From Apostichopus japonicus (lineage: Eukaryota; Echinodermata; Holothuroidea; Aspidochirotida; Stichopodidae): a DNA stretch of 64,000 nucleotides. Positions 1 to 10,747 of this stretch are shown here, piece after piece. The first letter of the stretch is position 1, and every line of letters starts with the position of its first letter. The notes beneath the pieces are model-generated. The model ran no database searches. It had not been told where the DNA came from and saw only the letters and a program-made list of their open reading frames with translations. Made by a program: the position numbers and the translations under genes. The stretch lies in contig NC_092576.1 in the NCBI RefSeq assembly GCF_037975245.1, positions 29,924,611 to 29,988,610 on the forward strand, read 5' to 3'.

Positions 1-1267
1 TGCAAGATGCATGTGCAGTACTTACATAGCATTTTATGTGTTTTCTGTTTTATTCCATGGAATATAACACTAAGGAGTTGTACTAGATGGTGTATGTATG
101 TGAATGAGATGTCTTGGTTTTATACAAAATATTACAAAGCATAGAATGGGGAATGTCATATTTGTTATGTAGATGCACCTTTAATATTGAGGACAACAAA
201 GGTCAATATCGGGATAAAAAGGACTTATTCACTTGATAAAGCAACTTGGATAAACTTCACACTTGCTATGAAGATCCACTTTATCCAAGTGCTATAGTTC
301 TTTCTTTTTCTGTCAATATTCCCATCCAAAACCTTCTTTTCACATTTGCTAAAATTATACAACTTTAGTGAACTGGCCAACAAGATATCCCTATTCATAA
401 TTTTAAACCTTCAAAACCTTGTAAAAGTGAGGAACTTCATAGTGGGTTTACCGATCCACCTTGTTAAAGGCTTTTGTGTGCAGTGCTACCTGAAATGCTC
501 TGACAAGACACATGGCTTGGAAGGAATCACTAAGCCAAACGGCTTTCTCCTTTTGTGAAGCACGCATGTACTTTCTACCACCCCTCCTCGAATCCATTGT
601 AAATGGTTTAGGTCCAAGCATAGAAATAAATGGCATACTCTTACTTTTCATGTTGACTGGTCATCTCTTAGGTAAAGGAATATTTTTTCTTATGATTTTG
701 CTTTAACTTGGATTGGTTGGAAGGATGGATGTTACCATTCAAATTACCTTTCTGCCATTCACTATATATGCTTAATTTAATATTTGTAGAAGGACATCTG
801 TTTGTATGGAAAGATACATAAATAATGTAATATGTTGTTTATATTATATCCAGTGAAATGGGCCTGGCGTGGAAAAGAAGACGGAGAGATAGATTAACAA
901 TGGAATGTAATGCTATTGTACTTGGGAAGTGCTTTATGAATAATGGAAGTGAGGATGGTTAAGAAACAAAAGGTGTGTGTATCATATCTTGTTTTACTGA
1001 AGGTCTAGTCTAGTTAGATTGTTGTTACTGCTAATCCATAAGGACATTTAATTTGAATTTGACTGCAGAGAAAGGAGTGCATGATCATCTTTTTAAAGAA
1101 GCACATTACTCTGTAATATTACCAGTTATCTTTGCCCTCAGTTCCAACTCCCTGCGGACAGTCTGAGCAGGGAGTGAAGCTGTGAAGTCATCTGCACTGC
1201 TTTGCGTATCACGAATGATGGCCGTGCTGTTGATCCCTAGACAGCTTGCCACCTCCATATTTGCAAT
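1..1267. other. Non-coding stretch, no supported gene
   Basis: I see only short ORFs without recognisable domains or splice-consistent structure. The stretch is AT-rich and looks intergenic or intronic. The terminal exon of the minus-strand gene described next begins at 1268. Confidence 0.5.
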
Positions 1268-2078
1268 TCAAAAATTGCAGAGCTTCTTAGCAGAAAGAAG
1301 GTAGCTTCCAACAGTTTTAGCTTGCTTCGCTTCTTTCTGTAAAGATTCCACAATTCTAAAACAAAAGAGAGATAGATGCATTACTTACACAGGTCTGACT
1401 TAGTGTTGTTTGTTTAGCGATAGTCCGTTTAGCGATAGTCCGTTTAGCGATAGTCCGTTTAGCGATAGTCCTGTTGTGAACATGAATTAATGATTAAAGA
1501 ATATAAACATGTGCTTTCACATCCAAAAAAAACACAAAGTTTACTTTGCAGATGTAAGCATTAAACTTGACATGGAAGGTTTTGTCTATACTTTTCATAC
1601 TTGGCATATGGATATTTGAATACAAGAGCTCAACTGTTGTTGGTGTTGGTCCAAGGTCAGTTTTTAAATAATAGAAGTGAAAGTTTGTAGTACCTCATAG
1701 GTGTATTAGGGGTAATCAGCTGCCTAGTTGTCACGCTGAGACGTCTCAGTAGGGCCTCCACCTGCTTTCGATGCTGCAGTGCAGACTTCCTTGCAGCAGC
1801 AGTGTTCCCTCCGCGCACCTCATAGTACTTCTGGAACTGTCCTGTGAGAATTAAAAGAAATCGTATAGATACTACCATTATGCTCTTACGATTGTGCATG
1901 TAACGCTTAAGATAAATCCACCAAGTATCAAAATAGATTTCTTTTATTTACCTAAAGTGTTGTCCTGCAAAAGTTCACTTGACATCTCAGGATATGTCAT
2001 TGAAGAGGCAATTGACCGTTCATCTTGGGCAGTCCTGTTACTTAATAGCAGCATCTCACTATATAGGCGGGTGTCTCT
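1268..2078 (-). CDS. 3' end of a spliced gene, unknown family
   Basis: Three minus-strand exons join with exact splice sites and matching phases: 2078-1952 (donor GTAAAT), 1841-1694 (acceptor after TTCTCACAG, donor GTACTAC) and 1355-1268, ending in TGA. The joined reading frame has no stop for about 120 codons. It is rich in charged and Leu residues, with the segments RKSALQHRKQVEALLRRL and IVESLQKEAKQAK, which suggest helices or a short coiled coil. I do not recognise the family. Upstream exons must exist because the first exon opens in phase 0 without a start codon. Consistent phases across two introns argue for a functional gene rather than chance ORFs. It could be the C-terminal part of the BEN-domain or coiled-coil gene to the right, but the phases do not connect directly. 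Confidence 0.55.
1412..1471. repeat. 15-bp tandem repeat, four perfect copies
   Basis: The unit GTTTAGCGATAGTCC is repeated four times head to tail without a mismatch. It lies just upstream of the terminal exon of the minus-strand gene, inside its intron. Confidence 0.95.
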
Positions 2079-3648
2079 CTGTAGGATCCGAAAAAGTAAT
2101 GATAAGAAAATAGTAAAAATATGCTCTGCATTTTTACAGTTTACCAACCAGAAGAAAGACGGCACCATGAGGCCCATTTCAGCAGTATTTTGGTGTGGAT
2201 AGGGGTTTGTGAGAAATTAAAACTCTGTTAGTAAAGTTCACTTCCAGGCAACAGTGCAGCCACTGGGAGGGGTTCCTTTTGTCTTTTGATGTTATTTACT
2301 TCTGAATTTGTCGGGAAAGGGGCAGTCCCCCTTCCATGTGAAGTCAGTTTCCCTTTTTGGCTGGTTCTTTATATGTTTTTGCTTCTATTTGACAGGAAAA
2401 TATGCATGTCTACAAATTGCACCTTGTTCAGTTTCCCCTTAATTCAGTTTGATATATCCACCAACTTGCAAGATATCAGATATCAGTCCCATGCAGCTGA
2501 ATCAGTGAATCAGACTTCTTCCCCCCCCCCCCCTCCCTTGTCACAGACAGAGTCATGAAATTACTGAAAATGACAGTGAAACGCCGATGGTAAAGACTGT
2601 ATAGTCAAGAGCTTGGTTAGTTACAACTTTAAAAGTCTTATTTGGTATTTCCGTAATACACTACTCACTGGGAAGATGATGGTCAATTCTCTTCAACCCT
2701 TTTGCAGGACATCCAGTCATAGGACAGTCCCGAAAAACAGTATTGGAGTAGGGTTTAGTCGTTGTGATTTCTTGAAATCAATCTGGTATTGTTCTACTTT
2801 AATTCTAGACAAGTTACGATGACGCAGTTTGATTGGCCTAAGCTTACATGTTCTAATTGAACTTGAATGGAGTAACGAACAAGGATGTTTAACATCAAGT
2901 TCGTTACATGTTTATTTCTTCATAAACGGAATAAAACTGAACATAAGTACAAAATAATGCCGGAATGTAAGGAATAGGTAATTAAAATATACATTTTGGT
3001 GAAGATTGAAGGTGGATGATTTTTCTGAGATGCTCTTTAAGATGGATATTTTGAGTAACTTTTCTTAGTGCATTTCAGTGCATTTACAGGTAACATGAAT
3101 TTCATACACATTCAAGCGGTTAGGCCATTTGCTACATATACATAAATAGTTACGGTACATGGTTTCTTGGTAGGATGTCAATATTTTTTTACTTTGGAAA
3201 TTTCTAGTCAATCTCTTCCTTTTCTTCCTGCAAAACCCAGAGGTGGTTTGGTACATACAAAAGGATACATAAGAGTCTGTTTTACATAAGAAGAGTTGCA
3301 TTAAGTAAACTGTGCATTTGTGCCACTTGTTAACAACAAAAATGGCTCCCAGTCGTTCCAAAACCAAAAAGACAGCCAAAAATGGAATCAACTAGCTCCC
3401 CGGCCTTGGCCTCTTAATGTAAGGCTGGCATGACCTGATGCCTTTTTGTAATTGCCAGGAATAAATATCTTTCTCTTATAGCCACAAGGAGCATTCCTTT
3501 AATAATGTAAATACTTAGTAAAGCAAAACCGTTATTTGTTTTGATTACTAGATCTTTCAGGAGAGTTGAGGCTGCGAACAGGGCTAGCATTTTCAATGAA
3601 CTTGGTAATTCACTAGTCATTGGTTTGCCCTTTTTCTTTTGACAGCTC
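2079..3648. other. Non-coding stretch with one hairpin
   Basis: No supported coding exon was found. It holds a C14 run near 2520 and an imperfect hairpin at 2872-2907 (GTAACGAAC pairing with GTTCGTTAC, with a second inner stem GATGTT/AACATC). This is probably intron or intergenic DNA. Confidence 0.4.
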
Positions 3649-4087
3649 TCAAAAGAAGGGACATACTCTAACCCCTGGGTCCTGCTGTTGCTTTTTAGAA
3701 ATGTATATACCAGTCGGATGGGATTCGCCGTACACTGGAGAAAAAAAGAAAAGTCGCATGCGCTTGAACTGATAGCTGTGGTGTGGACAGGTCAGCGTGC
3801 CAGACAATGTGATAAACTTTAGGTTATGAAGTCTAACCTTTTGTCGCCAGAACTTTCACTTGCTCCAGAGGGTTGGGGCCTGCTGTTGTTCCACTTCCAT
3901 TTGTTCGGAGCCCCAAACCGGAACACGACACCAGCTCCAACTGAGAAAATAATAATTTTATAATTCCATTTAGCAGGTGGTAAGGATTGTTCTTCTTCAC
4001 AGCATACTGCTCCAGCTGATACAAATTATACGTGTCCACTTTAACACTTGTGAATCGGCCGTTGTTCTTTGGGTCGACTATTAGTGG
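3649..4087 (-). CDS. BEN-domain protein, two exons
   Basis: Exon 4087-3838 follows a good acceptor (TTCATTTTCAG) and ends at GTTAGAC. Exon 3734-3649 follows TTTTTTTCTCCAG and ends in TGA. The join is in phase (K-V-Y). The product has the layout of a BEN domain: a TYNLYQLEQYAVKK-like start, the helix NPYHLLNGIIKLLFSQLEL, a Gly/Ser-rich turn (SCSGLGLRTNGSG), then PLEQVKVLATK and a basic helix YISKKQQQ. BEN domains bind DNA or chromatin-associated proteins in animal transcription regulators and some viral or mobile proteins. The frame is intact, unlike most element genes here, so a host gene is likely. Upstream exons are missing from this model; the coiled-coil exons at 4387-4922 are candidates, but their last exon reads into a stop. 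Confidence 0.65.
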
Positions 4088-4386
4088 CTGAAAATGAAAT
4101 TGAACAGAAAGCTTCACAATTTAGATACTACTATAGTAATGAGAATAGAATGGTAGTTAGGTCCAAAGTTAGGTTTGGATATGGAACATGTTTGTTCAGA
4201 AGAGGATGACAACAGTGACGAATAACTAGAACTTATCTTGAGAACAAACATCAATTGTGTCAAAAACTATCAATGGTGAGACTACAAGCTTAAGTTGAGC
4301 ATCTTTAGGTAAATTGAAATGCTGTTTGTAGTAATTTTACTAACTTGTGATTTTGCTGACACTCTTTGTGCTGGTGGTAGTACTGG

Positions 4387-4922
4387 TTATGAAGTAGATT
4401 GCAAATCTGGTGGCGTCAGTGGGAGTGGGCATTGCAGTGGCGAAGTGGGAAGAAGATCTGCATCATTAAGGCTGGGATTGTAACAATTAACAACAGTGTT
4501 AGATCTGCTAAATGATGTTTTGCTTGCACCTTGACTCTGAAACTTGCTCAACAATTCCATCAATGAAGATATGTGGAACTTCACATCATCTGGTATTTGC
4601 TCTGCATCAGAAATAGACAAAAGCATGTAACATTAGCATACTATCTGATAATTGGGGTTGAAACAGAAAAGAACTACCAGTCATAGGTTGATAAACACAT
4701 ACCCTTCACAATCAGCTTTAACTGCAGCTCCAAGACTTTTGATTTTTCAACTTCAAGCTGCTCCTCCAACCTTCTTATCTTTTCCGACTGAGTCTCCAGT
4801 CCCTCTAGTTCCTCTCTGCTTTCGGCAAGCAGTGAGGATAGGGACTCCAGTTGGGTTCCAATGTAGAAAGTGGATGGATGGCATCCATCAACCCTGAGAA
4901 CCCAGCCATCATTGCCATGTTT
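4387..4922 (-). CDS. Coiled-coil protein, last two exons
   Basis: Exon 4922-4703 (donor GTATGTG) and exon 4601-4387 (acceptor after TTTCTGATGCAG, stop TAA) join in phase. The first exon encodes a clear coiled coil with heptads of Leu: LESLSSLLAESREELEGLE, then RRLEEQLEVEKSKVLELQLK. The second encodes IPDDVKFHISSLMELLSKF followed by a Ser/Pro-rich tail. A neighbouring frame at 5056-4880 also looks protein-like and basic (QRSKKLKKDVRK), so the first exon may be longer with a one-base shift. The arrangement (coiled coil upstream, BEN domain 300 bp downstream on the same strand) resembles animal BEN-domain regulators with an N-terminal coiled coil. The two pieces may be alternative ends of one gene. 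The family is not otherwise recognised. Confidence 0.55.
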
Positions 4923-5056
4923 CTTATGTCACGTTCAATGTGTATGGCTGGTGCAGTTTTTCTGACATCTTTCTTCAGTTTTTTGCTCCTCTGAGCTGGA
5001 AGACTTGTGTTCTCTTTTTGCTGTGGAGCTGAGGCATTTGAAATGGTTTCATTCAT

Positions 5057-6131
5057 TCAATAAAAAGTACAATTTTTAAAAGAAGTTATGTTGGTTGTTT
5101 TTATTTTAATTTAATTCCCCATATAGCTTTCCTTCTTCGTTTAGCTATAATCAATACTATGTAAGCCGAATTTATTTATTTATTTTTTTTTTTGTGGGGG
5201 GGGGGGACAGTTTACGATTGAAACGGGAGAAAAATGGGTCATCGACAGTTTTTTGTTTGTTTCGAGAAATGAATGTTTAAGCAAATAAGTATGTAAGGAT
5301 CGAGCCGTTGCCACCAACCACGTACCTGCTGGAATTCATCTCAATAGTTGAACCAATATTTTGTTTAGGGGGAGGTCTTGGGCGATATATGGAAAATTTT
5401 TGTATTATCGCGGTAACTTTTATCAATCAATGATTTGGATATTTGTAGCATTCCATGCTTTAGTAATTTGAAAGGAATAAAGTGCGTTTTGTCTAAACCT
5501 TCGAACTTTACCCTCCGACTTCATAATTACAAACCCGTCATACGCGTGCACACAAAGAGTCAAATATACCAACGCCAAATGCATTGTTCAAACCACGCAG
5601 TACAAACATGAGTGTATGTTCCTTGAATATGTCAAACCTTGCAAAAGCTTTGATGTACCTGTAAAACAGTATACATCTACTGTTACGTGATGAAAATAAT
5701 TGTGCCACAGCGTTTGTAAACTCATATTCAAAAATTACAAATTAAAGATCGTACATAATATTGCAGTATATCTTCCACTAAATTGCCACCGAAAACGTTC
5801 AATTGTATCTCGATCTCGAACCGCATGGTATCGCCTAACACCACACTGAGTCAATTGGAAATCGAGCCTAACCATATGTTTGGGGGAAAAAATGACACTT
5901 TTCGTAGCCTTGTTTACAACTTTCCTAGCCGAAAATCGACTGTGGTTTGGAAAGTATGTGCTATATCTTGAAGAGGGAATGTAGTACTTTACGTTCACCG
6001 TTGCCGTGGCGATGGATTGCAGGTTTTAACTTCTGAGTATTTCTTATCGATAAAGGCCTAATCCTTTTTTTTTGGCGGTGGTGCGTGATTTGAACCACAC
6101 AGGGGGGAAATTGTTAAAAGAAAGGGAACCT
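5057..6131. other. Non-coding stretch with poly-G tract
   Basis: Only short frames without domain signatures were found. A T-run followed by a long G-run lies at about 5180-5210. The N-terminal THAP exon expected for the transposase at 7.1-9.7 kb could lie here, but I could not find its C2CH pattern. Confidence 0.35.
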
Positions 6132-6139
6132 AGCCTACG

Positions 6140-6900
6140 CAAGGGCGGCGGAAGCACTTTTAATCGGGGGGGGGGGGGGGGCACCGACGTCGAAGGGCAC
6201 TTTGCAGAAATTCGATTGGACTGATGCAGCCTGATATTTAGTACCCTTTATAACTGTTATTGTATTATCTTATTTGCGTATACACATCACTCCATCGACG
6301 CCACCCCCCCCCCCCCTCCGCAAGGAAACAATGCATACTAGCACTGCAATATCTAATGTGCAAATTGGGAAACAAGGAAAAAGACAAAATGAGGTGAAAT
6401 CATTATAAAGTCCAAGTCCCTGCACACGCGATCGATACATGCATGAAAGCAAATGAAATATGTCAAAATACTGAAAGAAAAATAATTTTCTATGTGTTTT
6501 TCAATGGTTAAACTGATATTATTATGATCAATATTATTGTAACGACTTTCCGAATAATTATAACCAATTTCGAAGGGTTATAACACGGCAAATGATGTAT
6601 GTTATTGGCATGCGATGTAATAACCAACGCATGCCTATATGATATGCACATTAAGATGTTGAACGCGCGCGTAGTGCGCGAAAAATTTTGGTATTATTTT
6701 TCGAGCAAGTCGTTACAGCCCCCCAAATAAAATTGGGCTCCTGTGGTAGTAAACATTTAAAACTTCCCGAAATATTTCATTCGACGTGGGTTTCGCTTTG
6801 TTAACTCTTTTTTTATTTAGAAATTTTCATGTAGAAAAAGGGCACATTTTTAACCTGAGGAAAAGTGGGGGGCACGTGCCCCCCGGTTCCGCCGCCCTTC
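6140..6900. mobile_element. hAT-type MITE with 8-bp target duplication
   Basis: The left end reads CAAGGGCGGCGGAAGC. The right end, read inward on the other strand, is GAAGGGCGGCGGAACC, giving terminal inverted repeats of about 15 bp. They are flanked by a perfect 8-bp direct repeat AGCCTACG at 6132-6139 and 6901-6908. An 8-bp duplication and a C(A)AGGG(C) terminus fit the hAT superfamily. The 761-bp interior has no transposase. It carries G16 and C14 runs, a palindrome GGGGGGCACGTGCCCCCC near the right end, and GCGCG-rich stretches near 6665. It sits just upstream of the transposase exons at 7.1 kb, so it may have split that older element. Confidence 0.85.
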
Positions 6901-7073
6901 AGCCTACGTCAAACATTTGTTTTCTGCTTCAGTTGATGGATTAGTGGTTTGACATTAATCGAGATTAACCCCTAAACGATCGTATTTTTTTTTAGATTAA
7001 GCGTTCTAATTGAGTAACGATTAGTTACGCTGCTACAGTTCTGAAAAGTACAACACCATTATTGTTTGAACAG

Positions 7074-7323
7074 ATTCACATCTTTTCAGTCTGGACAAGC
7101 ATTCGAATACCAAAATGTCAATTTAAACTTAACCGGCAAGCAGCAGGGGATGCAAAGAAAAAGGTGCGGGTTGCTTGAAACTACACCGGCCTTTATTGTT
7201 GCTAGCTTGCTTGACCCGCCTAAAGAGGGGATTGATAGCACAACACCAGGCACGTCAGGAACACCACCACCTGCAAAAAGAAAAACTACAGAGCAGTCAG
7301 TTTGGAGCCGCCAAATGATGCCA
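7074..7323 (+). pseudogene. Exon upstream of transposase A, possible THAP tail
   Basis: An open frame runs from an acceptor (TTGTTTGAACAG, or TCTTTTCAG at 7089) to a strong donor GTGAGT at 7324. The translated segment (SGQAFEYQNVNLNL, then QRKRCGLLETTPAFI) resembles the C-terminal end of a THAP zinc finger, where a hydrophobic stretch with KR.L...A.P follows the last His. The rest is Thr/Pro-rich. Its end phase (0) fits the start of the next exon at 7841, which opens with NVATQTDKSS in that frame before a frameshift. The upstream part of a THAP domain was not found. Confidence 0.4.
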
Positions 7324-7365
7324 GTGAGTAAGCCAAAGCTCATGTCATTTTAAAGTTTACCTACA

Positions 7366-7840
7366 GCCATGGGCGCAGATCCTGGGGGCAAGCAGGGACT
7401 TGTCCCCCCCCCCCAAAAAAAAAAAGAATTTTGGGGCTAGAGGGGACATAACACAATATGTCACCCCATTTTTGGCTAGAAAGTTCCAAAACATCTCACC
7501 ATTTTGTATCTAAGCATCCTATAATATAAATACAAAAATCCTCAAAGGGGGAGGGGGTGACCCGTTATACCCCTTCCCCAGTTGTTGCTAGAAAGTTACA
7601 AAACATCTTAACATTTTGCATCTATAGGGACCTTTCATTTTACAAAAATCACATTTTAACTGGACTGGGGTAGACTTGGACTCAGCATTGGGGGGTTTGG
7701 ACTCGGCTTGTCCTGGACTCTGACCAGGTGGACCGTACCTGGACTCAAACTAACTGGACTCAACTACAGCCATGTCAATTCCATTAAATATGTGTAGCAA
7801 ACAGATAATTCATGCCTGCTTTAAACATTTTATTTTTCAG
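7366..7840. repeat. Degenerate G/C-run repeat in intron
   Basis: The intron begins with CATGGGCGCAGATCCTGGGGGC followed by C11 and A11 runs. A similar CATGGGCG-type end appears inverted at about 14190-14211. Two internal stretches repeat GAAAGTT(C/A)CAAAACATCT around 7480 and 7590. This looks like part of a non-autonomous repeat, but its ends were not defined. Confidence 0.4.
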
Positions 7841-9674
7841 AAACTCATTACCAATCCCTCTTGCAATGTTGCAACACAGACTGACAAGTCTTCAACACAC
7901 AGTGGATGTGGAGAGTCAGACGACATGCCCTGATGTTATGGTCAACCTTACTGCCCTTGACCACGACCATGTGTATGCAGTGCCCCGGCCCCAAGGACAG
8001 CCATCAGTGCTACTACCCATAGATGTGCCTTCACTCTCACTACAAGCCGTGAATATAGAGGCAGGCGCTTGCAATGAGCCGTCAACATCAACATCCCACT
8101 TTGATGAGACGGATAACTTGGTCAAGGACCCCACCTACTTTCCAGGTGATGATGATGATGATGATGAAATTGACCAGATGGCCTGTAAGTTTCCTGAAGA
8201 GACTCCTTTCCCAGAGAGAGTGGTGGCAGATGACAAGTATTTAGTGTTTGGTTCTTGTCTGGACAAACTTTTCTACAAAATTAAATGTGATGATTGTTAT
8301 TGCAATGTAGAAACTATAAGAAAAGTAGTGGTGGGTACTGGATTATTGGTTACTCTTCAGTGTATTTCTGGGCATGAGGTGATGAAATGGGCATCACAAC
8401 CCCTGGAAGGAAGGATGCCTGTAGGTAATTTATTGACAGCTGCTTCCATTATGTATTCTGGCCTAACGTATCAACGCATCTTGTCATTTGCTAACCTTTT
8501 AAACCTGAAGTTATTTTCACCAACATTATTTTTTGATATTCAGAGGCAGTACCTCGTTCCAGAGATAAATTCATCTTGGGTCAAAGACCAGTCTTCGTTA
8601 GTAAGTAGCCTTAAAGGCAAACCGTTAAGTATGGTCGGCGATGGTCGCTGTGACTCTCCTGGTTATTCCGCAGAATATTGCAGCTACACATTAATGGACA
8701 AAAGTTGTAGACTTTGAATTCGTGCATCTGAGACCGGTTCCTCTGTCAAAATGGAGGCTGTTGGATTTACCAGATGTTTTCCTACGGTCCTGAATGACCA
8801 TAAACTCAGTATTGAAAAGTTTGCTTCTGACAGGCATGTCTCAATCAGGAAATTAATGAAAGATAATCATGAAGGTGTCAAACACAATTTTGATGTTTTT
8901 CATTTAGCCAAAAATATTAGTTCAAAACTACGAAAAATTGCCAAGAAAAAGGGGAATGAGGAAATAGAGTGTTGGATTAAAGCTATTAATAACCATGTCT
9001 GGTATTGCAGTACAAATTGTGGAAAAGATCCCTCAATGTTACTCGAAATGTGGATGTCTCTTTCTCACCACATAACAGGTAAACATTCTTGGCATGATGA
9101 TGAACGTTTTCAGTCATTCAAAGAAAGTTGCCACCAACCTATTGATCCAGAGATCAGTCGTCGCAAGAGATGGTTAGTGGATGGCTCGCCTGCACATAAT
9201 GCTCCCAACAAAATTATTTTGAGCAAACGTCTATTGAATGACCTCAAATATTTGGCAGAATTTATGCATACCGGGGCATTAGAGGTCTACCATAATGTAG
9301 TTTTGAAGTATGCCCCTAAGAGACTTGAATTTGATTACCCTTATATGTCTGCTAGACTCAAATTAGCTGCCATGGACCACAATCATAATGTGGGAAGGTC
9401 CCATGCTGTTGTTCAGCAGCCTCGAACAGGTTCTAGTGTAAAAGGGGAACTTCAGTTTAAGAAGTGTTATTCTAAAATTCAGAAGCAGTGGGTGATCAAA
9501 CCAATTTATGAAAAGAAAAGTCTTGAGTATCTGTCTACAATGATGGCAGGTGTTATCAAACGGAAACAAGATCGAAGGATTGGGGCCATTGAGCAAGCCC
9601 CTGCCCCCAATATTGCTCCTGTGCCTGCACCAGAGAAAGAAGAAATGGTTGCAAAGCATTCATCCAGATTTTAA
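7841..9674 (+). pseudogene. THAP/Kolobok-like DDE transposase, copy A (broken)
   Basis: Main body of a cut-and-paste transposase, broken into two long frames (7842-8717 and 8751-9674). Order of parts: an acidic linker with a run of six Asp (about 8148), a zinc-binding segment C..C.C with CISGHEVMKWASQP (8280-8400), the helical segment GNLLTAASIMYSG, then the first acidic motif GDGRCDSPG (8637). After two frameshifts at 8710-8755 come SDRH, NFDVFHLAKNI (8890) and the glutamate motif HTGALEVYH (9270), which I take as the D, D, E catalytic residues. The body resembles a large animal family often fused to an N-terminal THAP finger and classed, as far as I recall, with Kolobok. The acceptor is at TTTTTCAG (7840). 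A third shift near 7920 is likely. It faces a ballast-domain gene 1.07 kb downstream. Confidence 0.65.
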
Positions 9675-10193
9675 TTTTGTACATGGCAAAGCACTTGTCT
9701 GGGTGTTCTTGAAATAAGTACAGCAATATGTAGGATATCCTTGCCATTTTAATCTATTCTTCTACTGTAGTGTACATATTTAAATGACTTCAACCTATTG
9801 CATTACTTAAATTGTATTATATTCACCTTAACAGTAACTAAGTGCAAAGATGAAATTCACATGATGTGAAGGATCTCTCATTTTTACATAACCTGCATGG
9901 AGAGGATTTTATTTTGTACTAAATTCCCTCTTTCTTTCTTTCTGATATTAGTAGAGCAGCTTCAGTGTGCTGTAGTAAACGCCCGTCCAGTCAAGTCTTT
10001 ATTTAACTACGTACAGTAGTGTCTTTCATTCTAAGGATAGACCATTGACAAAAGTGTAATAAATATTTATATATATAGAGATAGAATTTACTGTTCTTCA
10101 AGTACTTTTTCTGTTCATGATTAGTATCATACTTTTGGGAAAAAATATTAAAGGTTGAATACAGCTTCCAGATATCTTGAACAGTCCGAGGAG

Positions 10194-10421
10194 CAGGCAC
10201 GTAGCCACCGGAAGGTGGGGTGGGGGGGGGGGGGCAAGTGCACACCCAATTTTTTCCAAAGGTTTGGTTGAATTTGAACTTATGTCAGTAAGTCCACCAT
10301 TTTGTATATTAGCCCCTTAGATTCAAGCAAAAATCACCCATCCCCTTAGACCCCTCACCCAAAAAGCCGATGACTTATCAGTTATGTGCCCCCAAAACAT
10401 CCAACGCTGGCTACGGCCCTG
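10194..10421. mobile_element. Short hAT-like MITE, degenerate
   Basis: The left end CAGGCACGTAGCCACCGG and the right end read inward, CAGGGCCGTAGCCAGCG, form imperfect inverted repeats. Flanks CCGAGGAG (10186-10193) and CCAGGGAG (10422-10429) agree at 6 of 8 bases and may be a decayed 8-bp target duplication. The 228-bp interior holds G-rich and C-rich edges and no coding capacity. It lies in the gap between transposase A and the ballast gene. Confidence 0.6.
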
Positions 10422-10747
10422 CCAGGGAGGTCTTTCTCTGACAGCCAACATGGATGGTGAATTTTGTACATTTATAAAGCTGGTCTGTAGAGTTCTTTTC
10501 AGCCAAGTTCTCAATGTCATCATCACCGACGGCATAGCATTTCATTTCATAAGGCAGCTATGGTAAACTGACAATGAAAATTCAAAAATGGGAGATGACT
10601 AAAAATTGTAAGGTATACTTACAAACCAATATATCTTTATTGATGCATAAACTATTTAACAAACTCCACACAGATACATATAAAAGTAACAAAGTAGTTG
10701 AGAGGAAGCCTTCCAAGCAACGGTCAATAGCGGTTAAAGTTCATTTC

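Noticed and set aside
1412-1471. CRISPR-like direct repeat array
   Set aside because: The 15-bp units are contiguous with no spacers; this is a simple tandem repeat in an animal genome.
7086-7343. Minus-strand ORF opposite the THAP-like exon
   Set aside because: It is a shadow of the plus-strand exon, which has the splice donor and the protein-like composition.
7841-9674. Functional transposase
   Set aside because: At least two frameshifts separate the catalytic motifs (8710-8755) and a third is likely near 7920.
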